DNA of 64,000 nt, taken from contig NZ_QLSZ01000001.1 in assembly GCF_003268855.1 (NCBI RefSeq), forward strand, positions 73,369-137,368, written 5' to 3'. Source of the DNA: Flavobacterium aciduliphilum. GTDB lineage: Bacteria; Bacteroidota; Bacteroidia; Flavobacteriales; Flavobacteriaceae. How positions within the stretch are numbered: the first letter of the stretch is position 1; each line of letters opens with the position of its first letter. The notes below the pieces were generated by a model, which was not told the DNA's origin, did no database searches, and saw only the letters and a list, made by a program, of their open reading frames with translations. Below are positions 1-6,664 of the stretch, piece after piece. The position numbers and the translations under genes are program-made.

Positions 1-1166
1 TTTTGTTTAAAATCTATTCTGCCAGATATACGAATAACTTTATCAATTACTCTAGTTGGTGCTGTAGGCAAATTTGTTCCTCTCATATAATAAAAAGCGG
101 TTTCTCCAGCAGCAAGTGTATGCCCTGTTCCTTTATTATTGGTCATCCCAAAGAATAATCCTGGAGCTACTTTTTTACCATTGCTCGCAATATCCAACCA
201 GAAAGACGATGTTTTTGATGCTTCAAATTTTTGAACTTCTGTACCTGTTGTATAACCTACATAACCGCCCAACATCACTAGATTACTCATATCTCCTCCC
301 GAAATTCCGTAGGCTTTAACAGAAAAAGCATCGTTGCTGTATTTTGCATATCCCATGATCGACGTGCTAGTCACTTTTTCAGTCGTCATTTTTCCGTTAG
401 AAACAGTCAAAGGTTGAATGGATTTGTATTCAAATTGTACTCCAGCCAACCAATTTTTACTTCTAAATTGTAAGTGTCCGTTGAATGTAGGGATTGACGA
501 ATTGATGGTGGCTGAGTTTTGTGTAGCAGTAGTTGTGCCATCAGTAGCCGCATTGGTCGTAAACTCTCTTTCTTTGTATGCTGTTACTGCAATCGATAAT
601 TGTTTGGTAAGATTTTGTTTAAAACGTGCTTGAGTAGCCCATCCAAACGGATTGAATAAAATTCCTGTGTTGAAATTGGCTACCCCTGGAAAACACTCTG
701 GTATAAAATTAGGATACCATGTTTGTCCTAACGTTAGAGATGATTTTGCCCAATCCATGTTTACAAAAGCATGACGCAAACGGAACATTCCAATAGAAGA
801 AGGCGAGCTCTCTGTATTTCCAAAGAAGTCTCCTTCTAAGATTCCGCTCATTTTAGCCCCCCACACGTTTGGCCCTTTTACCTTAGTACCCAATCGCGAA
901 ACAACCGAAAGGAAGTTGGATTGCCCTACGTCATTTTTATCTGAACCGTCAGCCAATTTCGCTTCGTCGTTCGGATATAGGTTTAAGTTTAACTCACGTA
1001 CAGAAGCCGATTTTCTGGTATCCCAAATGTAGTCGGTTCTAATAAAACCGTACATTGTTACATCCCACTCTTTTTCTGCAGGTGCAGCTGGAGTAGAAGG
1101 AGTTGTCGTTTGAGCATTTCCTATAAAGGAACAAGCTACAAAAGATAACATAATAATTTTTTTCAT
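1..1166 (-). CDS. DcaP-like outer-membrane porin, 3' end beyond the window edge
   Basis: Reading leftward from the ATG at 1164-1166 gives 388 codons without a stop, so the C-terminus lies outside the window. The protein starts with a signal peptide (MKKIIMLSFVACSFIGNAQ), a short Pro/Thr/Ala-rich linker, and then beta-strand-rich sequence. Segments such as YGFIRTDYIWDTR, SRLGTKVKG, GILEGDFFG, FRLRHAFVNMDW and LTLGQTWYPNF resemble the DcaP-type trimeric porins that take small organic acids or peptides across the outer membrane; that family link is from memory of motifs, not a search. The gene follows the zinc-ribbon/HTH gene (stop at 1267) by 100 bp on the same strand and may be co-transcribed with it. 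Substrate unknown. Barrel assignment is firm, the family moderately so. Confidence 0.75.
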   Translation of the reverse strand, partial: MKKIIMLSFVACSFIGNAQTTTPSTPAAPAEKEWDVTMYGFIRTDYIWDTRKSASVRELNLNLYPNDEAKLADGSDKNDVGQSNFLSVVSRLGTKVKGPNVWGAKMSGILEGDFFGNTESSPSSIGMFRLRHAFVNMDWAKSSLTLGQTWYPNFIPECFPGVANFNTGILFNPFGWATQARFKQNLTKQLSIAVTAYKEREFTTNAATDGTTTATQNSATINSSIPTFNGHLQFRSKNWLAGVQFEYKSIQPLTVSNGKMTTEKVTSTSIMGYAKYSNDAFSVKAYGISGGDMSNLVMLGGYVGYTTGTEVQKFEASKTSSFWLDIASNGKKVAPGLFFGMTNNKGTGHTLAAGETAFYYMRGTNLPTAPTRVIDKVIRISGRIDFKQ

Positions 1167-1266
1167 AAGGTTTAAAATTTTGGTTAGTATTGTTTTTTCG
1201 TTTGACCAAATTCTGAATTTTTAGGAATGAAAAAAATTATTATATATATTTATGTAAACGCTATAG

Positions 1267-1686
1267 TTAATCTTTGAAACGTTCCCATTTGATAAGCATA
1301 AACTTATCGCCCAACTCGGTAATAATCATTCCCGCTCCTTTCAATTGGTCTTTGTTTTTTAGAAATTCGACCAATTCTAAGTGATTATAAATCTTATAAG
1401 TAGGATGATAATCGGTGTGATTGGGTTTGCTTATTTTAAACTCCTTCACCCAATTGCTCACCGTGACGTGCGAGACCCCGATAATGCGCTCAATTTCTCG
1501 ATAACTCAATCCTTCCAAATACAACTGCAAGGCTTTGGTTACATAATAACTGTCTATCTTTTTTCCCAGTTTGTTTACAGTAAAATAGTAATTGCATTTT
1601 TTACACAAAAACCTTTGTCTCTCTTTGATAACACCACTTTTTACAATCTCGTCGTTTTGACATTTCGGACAAGCTAAAATCTCCAT
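1267..1686 (-). CDS. Zinc-ribbon plus HTH protein related to IS1-type InsA
   Basis: A 139-residue protein. Residues 1-35 form a zinc ribbon with two CxxC pairs (CPKC and CKKC); residues 45-90 contain a helix-turn-helix (GLSYREIERIIGVSHVTVSNW) like the InsA half of IS1-type transposases. The last 45 residues form a separate small domain rich in charged and hydrophobic residues. There is no following InsB catalytic (DDE) reading frame and no terminal inverted repeat that I can see, and the frame is intact. I infer a stand-alone, possibly domesticated DNA-binding protein rather than a working transposase; it could regulate the porin gene just downstream. A -7-like box lies at 1720-1727. Function unproven. 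Confidence 0.7.
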   Translation of the reverse strand: MEILACPKCQNDEIVKSGVIKERQRFLCKKCNYYFTVNKLGKKIDSYYVTKALQLYLEGLSYREIERIIGVSHVTVSNWVKEFKISKPNHTDYHPTYKIYNHLELVEFLKNKDQLKGAGMIITELGDKFMLIKWERFKD

Positions 1687-1719
1687 ATATATAAATTTTG
1701 CATAAATATACTAATTTAG

Positions 1720-1727
1720 CAAATATA
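1720..1727 (-). promoter_or_regulatory. Candidate -7 box for the zinc-ribbon/HTH gene
   Basis: On the minus strand this reads TATATTTG, a full match to the Bacteroidota -7 consensus TAnnTTTG, about 34 bases before the ATG at 1686. A -33 TTG is not clearly placed; an alternative pairing is TTTG at 1728-1731 with TATATTTA at 1703-1710 (17-base spacer). Confidence 0.4.
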
Positions 1728-2089
1728 CAAAAACATTTTATGTATTTTTTTTCAATAAAAATTACACAGTCCTTAATTTTAATGGGAATTATTTACATAT
1801 CTTATAATTTTTAGGAAAAATTGCTGATTTACGGTTTTGAAAGGAGTAGAAGAATGCTTTTTTGACAATTTTAACCCAAAACCTCAACTTTGCACTTTTA
1901 AACTTTTAAAAAAACACATAGAAAGATAGATTACATAGTTTTTATTATAAGACGTTTCACTTGGAATAGAATTCATAGTGCTTTCTACTTGACGAACTGA
2001 TTACTCACAACTGATCACTGAACACTTCTACCTTTATACTTAATAAACTTTTAAACTCTTAAACCTTTAAACCCACAACCTAATCCCTT

Positions 2090-2128
2090 CTTGTGTGATG
2101 CTTCCTACGTCAGCATGACAAACGATAC
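2090..2128. repeat. 39-bp direct repeat, copy 1
   Basis: Differs from copy 2 (2195-2233) at a single base (GTGTG versus GCGTG). The core has imperfect dyad symmetry, with ATGCT and AGCAT arms nine bases apart, so it could fold as a short hairpin. The complementary strand reads TGTCATGCTGACGTAGGAAG, similar to dispersed intergenic repeats I recall from other Bacteroidota genomes; that resemblance is from memory. Confidence 0.8.
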
Positions 2129-2194
2129 GTTAATAAACCCTTTAAACCTTTAAACCTTTAAACCTAAAACCTACCACCCATAACCTACTCCCAT

Positions 2195-2233
2195 CTTGCG
2201 TGATGCTTCCTACGTCAGCATGACAAACGATAC
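2195..2233. repeat. 39-bp direct repeat, copy 2
   Basis: Second copy, 105 bp downstream of copy 1, with the flanking text (CATAACCTACTCCC versus CACAACCTAATCCC) also partly conserved, which points to a duplication of a unit of about 105 bp including the TTTAAACC array between the copies. Confidence 0.8.
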
Positions 2234-2325
2234 TTTTATAAACCTTTTAAACTCTTAAACTTTTAAACTCTTAAACTTTATAAACCCATAACCTACTACC
2301 TATAACCTACCACCCCAAGGACTCA

Positions 2326-2353
2326 AAAAAAAAAGTAGGCTCTAGCCTACTTT
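2326..2353 (-). terminator. Rho-independent terminator of the DUF5723 gene
   Basis: Perfect 10-base arms AAAGTAGGCT (2332-2341) and AGCCTACTTT (2344-2353) around a two-base centre. A run of A residues at 2326-2334 becomes the U tract for transcription leaving the minus-strand gene that stops at 2376. Confidence 0.85.
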
Positions 2354-2375
2354 CCTTATTTATAACCATGCTCCT

Positions 2376-3722
2376 TTATAAAAACGCCCAACGGAAGCCC
2401 GTGTACACATCAATTTGTTTGCTGTCTTTAAGTAGCGCGGTAACCACCGAACCTGAACCGAGGTAGAACCCTCCCAAACGGAAACCAAAGCCTCCATTAA
2501 ACCCAGAAATCTCGCTGCTCGACCAAGATGAAAAGGCTTCAAAGAACCCGAGGTTCACACGAGGTGTTACGGTAATCATATTTTGTGCTGTGATTTGGTC
2601 GTTTTTGCTGTTGCTGTGCATTTTTTGTTGCCCATAGACTGAAACATACAGCTTAGGGACAATTTTTACATCGGCATAGGCGGTAAAAAGGGTAGGCAAT
2701 TTTACTTTAAAATCTTTATTCTGAGAGATTTCAGTCAAATACCCGCTGCTCAACAGCCTTGCTTCTACGTCTTTCAAACTATTCACATTTTGAAATTGAC
2801 TTAAATCCAGCCCAGGATTGGTTGGTGTGGCTTGAGGTATTGACAAATGGTAATAGGTAGAGGCATTGTTGCTGTCGCTAAACGTCATACTACCCATATT
2901 GCGCACCGAAGCCCCTAGGTTAAGTTTGTATTTTTTGCCATCTTTCCATTGGTAGTTGAATCCCACATCGCCTACAAATCCATGCAAACCTCCAAAAACC
3001 GATTGGCTGTAGTCGTTAAATTTACTAAAACTATTCGCTAGATTCCCCGAATAGGCTATGTTTAGGGTGGCATCGGCATTACTCATATACGATCCCGTGG
3101 CTGTATTGGAGATGGTTCCCGAAAATTTATCAGTTCCCATATTCGCATAAGACCCAGGAAACATCATTTTGAAAGTTACCCCTGCATTAAAACGGTGTTT
3201 GTCGTTTTCATACAAGGTATGCGCAATAGAAAAGCCCACTTCGCCCCAAGTCGTTCCGTTCAACCGTTGGTTGTAATCATTTTTTATCACGGTAGGACCA
3301 CTAAAATTAATGCCGTTGTTGGTGATGGCGTCTCCAATGTGGGTATCAATATCGACCAAATCGAGACGTCCCACTGCTTTGGTTGTCACGCCAAAGCCCC
3401 ATTTGCGCCATCTTACGGCAACTCCAGGACCATACAATTCAACATCGGAACGCATATTGACCGCATCGGCTCCTTTAAAAATGAGCGACTCCAAATTGGA
3501 ACCATTGACAATATCGCTATAGCCAATTTTATTGTTGCTCACATTGAGGCTAAAACCATAAAAGTTGATTTCGATTTTTTTAGACAAGTTTGCCAATTCC
3601 GCTGGGTTGATTCCTGCGTTTAAGAGTCCCACACGGGAGGATGTCGACAATCCTGTGAAGTGCTCCTGACTGTAGGCAAAAACACTGCTGAGGGTACAAA
3701 GGGCAAGGACAATTTTTTTCAT
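2376..3722 (-). CDS. DUF5723-type outer-membrane beta-barrel protein
   Basis: A 448-residue protein with signal peptide MKKIVLALCTLSSVFAYSQ. The early segment SSRVGLLNAGINPAELANL and the repeated aromatic/glycine beta-strand pattern to the C-terminus (ending YTGFRWAFL, with a terminal aromatic-rich strand) match what I know of the DUF5723 family of Bacteroidota, related in fold to FadL/PorV-like barrels. No substrate can be inferred. It is transcribed alone: 70 bp separate it from the RluA gene, and a strong terminator follows at 2326-2353. The family name is from motif memory; the barrel and secretion predictions are firmer. Confidence 0.7.
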   Translation of the reverse strand: MKKIVLALCTLSSVFAYSQEHFTGLSTSSRVGLLNAGINPAELANLSKKIEINFYGFSLNVSNNKIGYSDIVNGSNLESLIFKGADAVNMRSDVELYGPGVAVRWRKWGFGVTTKAVGRLDLVDIDTHIGDAITNNGINFSGPTVIKNDYNQRLNGTTWGEVGFSIAHTLYENDKHRFNAGVTFKMMFPGSYANMGTDKFSGTISNTATGSYMSNADATLNIAYSGNLANSFSKFNDYSQSVFGGLHGFVGDVGFNYQWKDGKKYKLNLGASVRNMGSMTFSDSNNASTYYHLSIPQATPTNPGLDLSQFQNVNSLKDVEARLLSSGYLTEISQNKDFKVKLPTLFTAYADVKIVPKLYVSVYGQQKMHSNSKNDQITAQNMITVTPRVNLGFFEAFSSWSSSEISGFNGGFGFRLGGFYLGSGSVVTALLKDSKQIDVYTGFRWAFL

Positions 3723-3792
3723 AGTTCTTGAGTATTACGCTTCGAGAAGCCGTTAAACAAACTTTAGAAATGAGGTTAGGTAAATGTACAAC

Positions 3793-4491
3793 TTATTTTA
3801 TACAATTCCAAATGGCATCGTTTGGCGTGGGAGCTGTAAGCGTAAGCTCCTCTTTGGTCACGGGATGAGTAAAAACCAATTTTCGGGCATGCAAATGAAT
3901 GCCTCCGTCGGGATTACTACGGTCAAACCCATATTTTAAGTCGCCTTTTATGGGGCAACCAATAGCCGCGAGTTGTGCTCTAATTTGATGGTGTCTGCCC
4001 GTGTGAAGTTGAATTTCAAGAGCAACATAATGGTCTAGCGTTTGGATAATCTTATACGTCAACGAGGCTTTTTTGCTGTCGGGTACTTCTTTGAGATGCG
4101 CTTTGGAAGTGTTGTTTTTTTCATTGCGTTTCAAAAAATGTACCAACGTCGCTTCGTCGTGGGGCGGTTTGTTTTTGACTACAGCCCAATAGGTTTTTTG
4201 CGTTTCCCGTTCGCTAAACATTTTATTCATGCGTTCAAGGGCTTTGCTGGTTTTGGCAAAAACCACGAGCCCCGTGGTGGGACGATCCAACCGATGCACC
4301 ACACCAAGAAATACCGCACCCGGTTTTTGATGCTTTTCTTTAAGGTATTCTTTGACTACATCGGGAAGCGGTTTGTCGCCTGTTTTATCCCCTTGCACAA
4401 GATCCCCCACACGCTTATTCACCACGATAAGGTGGTTGTCCTCGTGCAAAATCTGGAGATTGGATTTATGGGAAATGATTTTCTCTGCCAA
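3793..4491 (-). CDS. RluA-family RNA pseudouridine synthase
   Basis: A 232-residue cytoplasmic enzyme expected to convert specific uridines in rRNA or tRNA to pseudouridine. The signature HRLDR is at residues 66-70, with Asp69 the catalytic residue, followed by TTGLVVFAKTSKAL; later GRHHQIRAQLA and GDLKYG match the conserved RluA core. There is no N-terminal S4 domain, so it is the short form of the family and its target site cannot be told from sequence. It follows panB on the same strand but 367 bp of repeat-rich spacer separate them; from memory, panB and an RluA gene are frequent neighbours in Bacteroidota. Confidence 0.9.
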   Translation of the reverse strand: MAEKIISHKSNLQILHEDNHLIVVNKRVGDLVQGDKTGDKPLPDVVKEYLKEKHQKPGAVFLGVVHRLDRPTTGLVVFAKTSKALERMNKMFSERETQKTYWAVVKNKPPHDEATLVHFLKRNEKNNTSKAHLKEVPDSKKASLTYKIIQTLDHYVALEIQLHTGRHHQIRAQLAAIGCPIKGDLKYGFDRSNPDGGIHLHARKLVFTHPVTKEELTLTAPTPNDAIWNCIK

Positions 4492-4858
4492 AATTATTTT
4501 TTAAAAAAGGGTTGTGTATTTTTCTCGTTCTTGATGTTACTTTCTTTGAATTCAAGCCAACTGACGAGAAATTATCACCTGTAAAATATGTTCTTAAAAC
4601 TCAACTTTCAATAGGAACTATTAAACTTGTATTCCCTATTTATACTTTCTTAACTGAACCTTTTTAATTAAACCACATAGAGTCTTAGTTTTCATAGTTT
4701 TTTTCAAGGCGTTTCACTTGGAATAGACCATATAGCGCTTTGACTTCAAACTTTGTATCTCGTAACTTGTATTTTTTACTTGATAAACTTTTAAACTCTT
4801 AAACCTTTAAACTCTTAAACCTTTAAACCTTTAAACTTTTAAACAAATAAACCCAACC
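4492..4858. repeat. Repeat-rich spacer between the RluA gene and panB
   Basis: No gene seen. The left part (to about 4660) has no recognised signal. 4670-4790 is a diverged second copy of the dispersed repeat at 1911-2027: shared blocks are CACATAGA, CATAGTTTTT and CGTTTCACTTGGAATAGA (4710-4727). 4788-4850 is a run of about seven degenerate TTTAAACCT / CTTAAACTT units. Confidence 0.75.
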
Positions 4859-5677
4859 CTAATACTGCTCTCCTGCATTGGGGAAATCGCGACTTTTCAC
4901 ATCAGATACATAGTTTCCGATGGCTTGAATCATTTGTTCGTATAAGTTTAAATAGCGACGCAAGAACCTCGGGCTAAATTCGTTATTCATCCCTAGCATA
5001 TCGTGAATGACTAGCACTTGACCGTCAACGCCTCCCCCAGCGCCAATACCAATGACAGGAATGGAAATGCTTTGGGCTACTTTTTCAGCCAAATGAGCAG
5101 GGATTTTTTCGAGTACTACAGCAAAGCATCCTAGTTTTTCCAACATTTTGGCATCTTCTAATAGTTTTTCTGCTTCAGCTTCCTCTTTGGCGCGCACGTT
5201 GTAGGTGCCAAATTTATAGATGGATTGTGGTGTTAAGCCCAAGTGCCCCATGACAGGGATTCCAGCATGTAGTATTTTTTTGATAGAATCTTTAATTTCG
5301 CTTCCACCTTCCAATTTCACCGCATGTCCTCCACTTTCTTTCATGATTCGAATGGCAGAGCGTAGTGCTTCTTTCGAATCGGATTGGTAGCTTCCAAAAG
5401 GCAAATCGACCACCACAAGCGCACGTTCAATGGCACGTACTACACTCGAAGCATGATAAATCATTTGATCTAGGGTAATGGGCAAGGTTGTTTCATGACC
5501 TGCCATGACATTACTAGCCGAATCGCCCACTAAAATCACATCGACGCCAGCGGTATCCACAATCTTCGCCATAGTAAAATCGTATGCCGTGAGCATCGAG
5601 ATTTTCTCGCCATTGGCCTTCATTTCTATTAACGACTTTGTAGTGATTCTTTTGTAATCTTTTTTTGCTACAGACAT
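4859..5677 (-). CDS. panB: 3-methyl-2-oxobutanoate hydroxymethyltransferase
   Basis: A 272-residue protein that transfers a hydroxymethyl group from methylene-tetrahydrofolate to 2-oxoisovalerate to give ketopantoate, the first committed step of pantothenate and CoA synthesis. The PanB signature is clear: [19 protein letters not shown], then the metal-binding [12 protein letters not shown] (about 50-61), [23 protein letters not shown] and IGIGAG. Length is standard for the family. Neither panC nor panD is next to it. The start at 5677 gives the usual short polar N-terminus before the helix. No terminator is obvious at its 3' end. Confidence 0.96.
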   Translation of the reverse strand: MSVAKKDYKRITTKSLIEMKANGEKISMLTAYDFTMAKIVDTAGVDVILVGDSASNVMAGHETTLPITLDQMIYHASSVVRAIERALVVVDLPFGSYQSDSKEALRSAIRIMKESGGHAVKLEGGSEIKDSIKKILHAGIPVMGHLGLTPQSIYKFGTYNVRAKEEAEAEKLLEDAKMLEKLGCFAVVLEKIPAHLAEKVAQSISIPVIGIGAGGGVDGQVLVIHDMLGMNNEFSPRFLRRYLNLYEQMIQAIGNYVSDVKSRDFPNAGEQY

Positions 5678-5997
5678 ATCTTAGATATTTGAAAGTGTAA
5701 AAGTACTAAAATGGTTTGGTACCGCATAACATCTAGGGAAGAATTCGTGATAAGCGAGAGTCTGTTGTTAGTTTTCAGTGAGCAGTACGTCAAGTATAAG
5801 GTATTAAGGTTCTAAGGGACTAAGAGACTAAGGTTGGAGTAATCCGTTTTCAGTTGTGAGTGATCAGTTCGTCAAGTAGAAAATATGAAGTATGAGGTTC
5901 TAAGATACTAAGACTCTAAGGCTCTAAGGTATTAATTTTGACATTGAAAAGAATCCAATTATCTAACCCTCTAAAAATCTAATAATCCAGCAATCCT
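5678..5997. repeat. Repeat-rich spacer between panB and the YciO-type gene
   Basis: No gene seen. Contains CAGTTGTGAGTGATCAGTTC (from 5839), the reverse complement of motifs at 1987-2027, with a diverged copy TTTTCAGTGAGCAGTACGTC near 5772. Two arrays of an 8-9 base unit close to TTCTAAGR lie at about 5798-5835 and 5898-5935. 5945-5995 has a third texture (AATCCAATTATCTAAC, AATCTAATAATCC). Confidence 0.7.
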
Positions 5998-6618
5998 TTA
6001 TAAAACATCCAAGCTTCCTTTCCCCTCACGGATAACTTCGGGTTCATATCCAGAAAGGTCAATTACCGTAGATGCGATATTATCTCCATAACCCCCATCA
6101 ATGACAAGATCTACTTGATGTTGCCATTTTTCAAAAATCAATTCGGGATCGGTAGAATATTCAATCACCTCGTCTTCATCATAGATGGACGTAGAGACAA
6201 TGGGATTGCCCAACATTTTTACAATTTCGATGATGATGTTATTATCGGGAACTCTAATACCTACTGTTTTTTTCTTGCGAAACTCTTTTGGCAAATCATT
6301 ATTCCCTGGCAAAATGAAGGTGTATGGACCTGGTAAGGCACGTTTTAAAATCTTAAAGGTGGCGGTATCAATTTGCTTTACATAATCTGAAAGGTTACTC
6401 AAATCACTACATATAAAAGAGAAATTGGCTTTTTCTAATTTGACACCCTTAATTTTAGCAACGCGTTCTAAAGCTCTTGAATGGGTTATATCACATCCCA
6501 ATCCGTAAACGGTATCGGTGGGATAGATGATAATTCCTCCATCTTTTAAGACATCGACCACTTTCTTGATGGCGGCCTCACTGGGTTTGTCTTCGTATAT
6601 TTTGATAAACTGACTCAT
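5998..6618 (-). CDS. YciO/TsaC/Sua5-family protein (L-threonylcarbamoyladenylate synthase-like)
   Basis: A 206-residue YrdC-fold protein. IIIYPTDTVYGLGCD (about 29-43) is the nucleotide/threonine-binding signature; PGPYTFILPG, VGIRVPDN and STVIDLS follow in order. The middle (FSFICSDLSNLSDYV) and the length match the YciO branch better than TsaC, and the KxR pair important for threonylcarbamoyl-AMP synthesis in TsaC is not evident (the sequence there is KLEKANFSF). It could therefore make TC-AMP for tRNA t6A or have the unresolved YciO role. It lies 46 bp after the helicase gene and is probably co-transcribed with it. Confidence 0.85.
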   Translation of the reverse strand: MSQFIKIYEDKPSEAAIKKVVDVLKDGGIIIYPTDTVYGLGCDITHSRALERVAKIKGVKLEKANFSFICSDLSNLSDYVKQIDTATFKILKRALPGPYTFILPGNNDLPKEFRKKKTVGIRVPDNNIIIEIVKMLGNPIVSTSIYDEDEVIEYSTDPELIFEKWQHQVDLVIDGGYGDNIASTVIDLSGYEPEVIREGKGSLDVL

Positions 6619-6664
6619 CGCGCTCTATTTTTTAGAATTTAACACATTCTTACTACTTATAGTC

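Larger units (their letters stand above)
1687..2325. repeat. Gene-free spacer with dispersed and tandem degenerate repeats
   Basis: No plausible gene. Three layers are visible. (1) 1911-2027 carries CGTTTCACTTGGAATAGA (1953-1970), shared exactly with 4710-4727, followed by the ACTTGACGAACTGAT / CACAACTGATCACTGA motifs that recur inverted at 5830-5880. (2) Many degenerate copies of an 8-9 base unit TTTAAACCT / TTAAACTCT at 2040-2080, 2130-2170 and 2235-2285. (3) Two 39-base copies of a sequence containing TGATGCTTCCTACGTCAGC at 2090-2128 and 2195-2233, 105 bp apart with one mismatch. Confidence 0.75.

Noticed and set aside
74..633. Two short plus-strand frames inside the porin gene
   Set aside because: The minus strand gives a continuous porin with signal peptide; these are shadows.
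1900..2300. Possible CRISPR array in the repeat-rich spacer
   Set aside because: Only two copies of the 39-base repeat, 105 bp apart with a spacer that is itself repetitive; no leader or cas genes nearby.
3195..3623. 142-codon open frame on the plus strand inside the DUF5723 gene
   Set aside because: Antisense to a gene with a clear signal peptide and barrel pattern; no domain, and the terminator at 2326 serves the minus strand.
4042..4584. 180-codon open frame on the plus strand opposite the RluA-type gene
   Set aside because: The minus-strand frame contains HRLD and all RluA motifs; the plus frame is low-complexity Phe/His shadow sequence.
4788..4850. Possible telomere- or origin-like iteron array
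   Set aside because: The units are degenerate, lie in several unrelated spacers, and have no adjacent replication genes or DnaA boxes.
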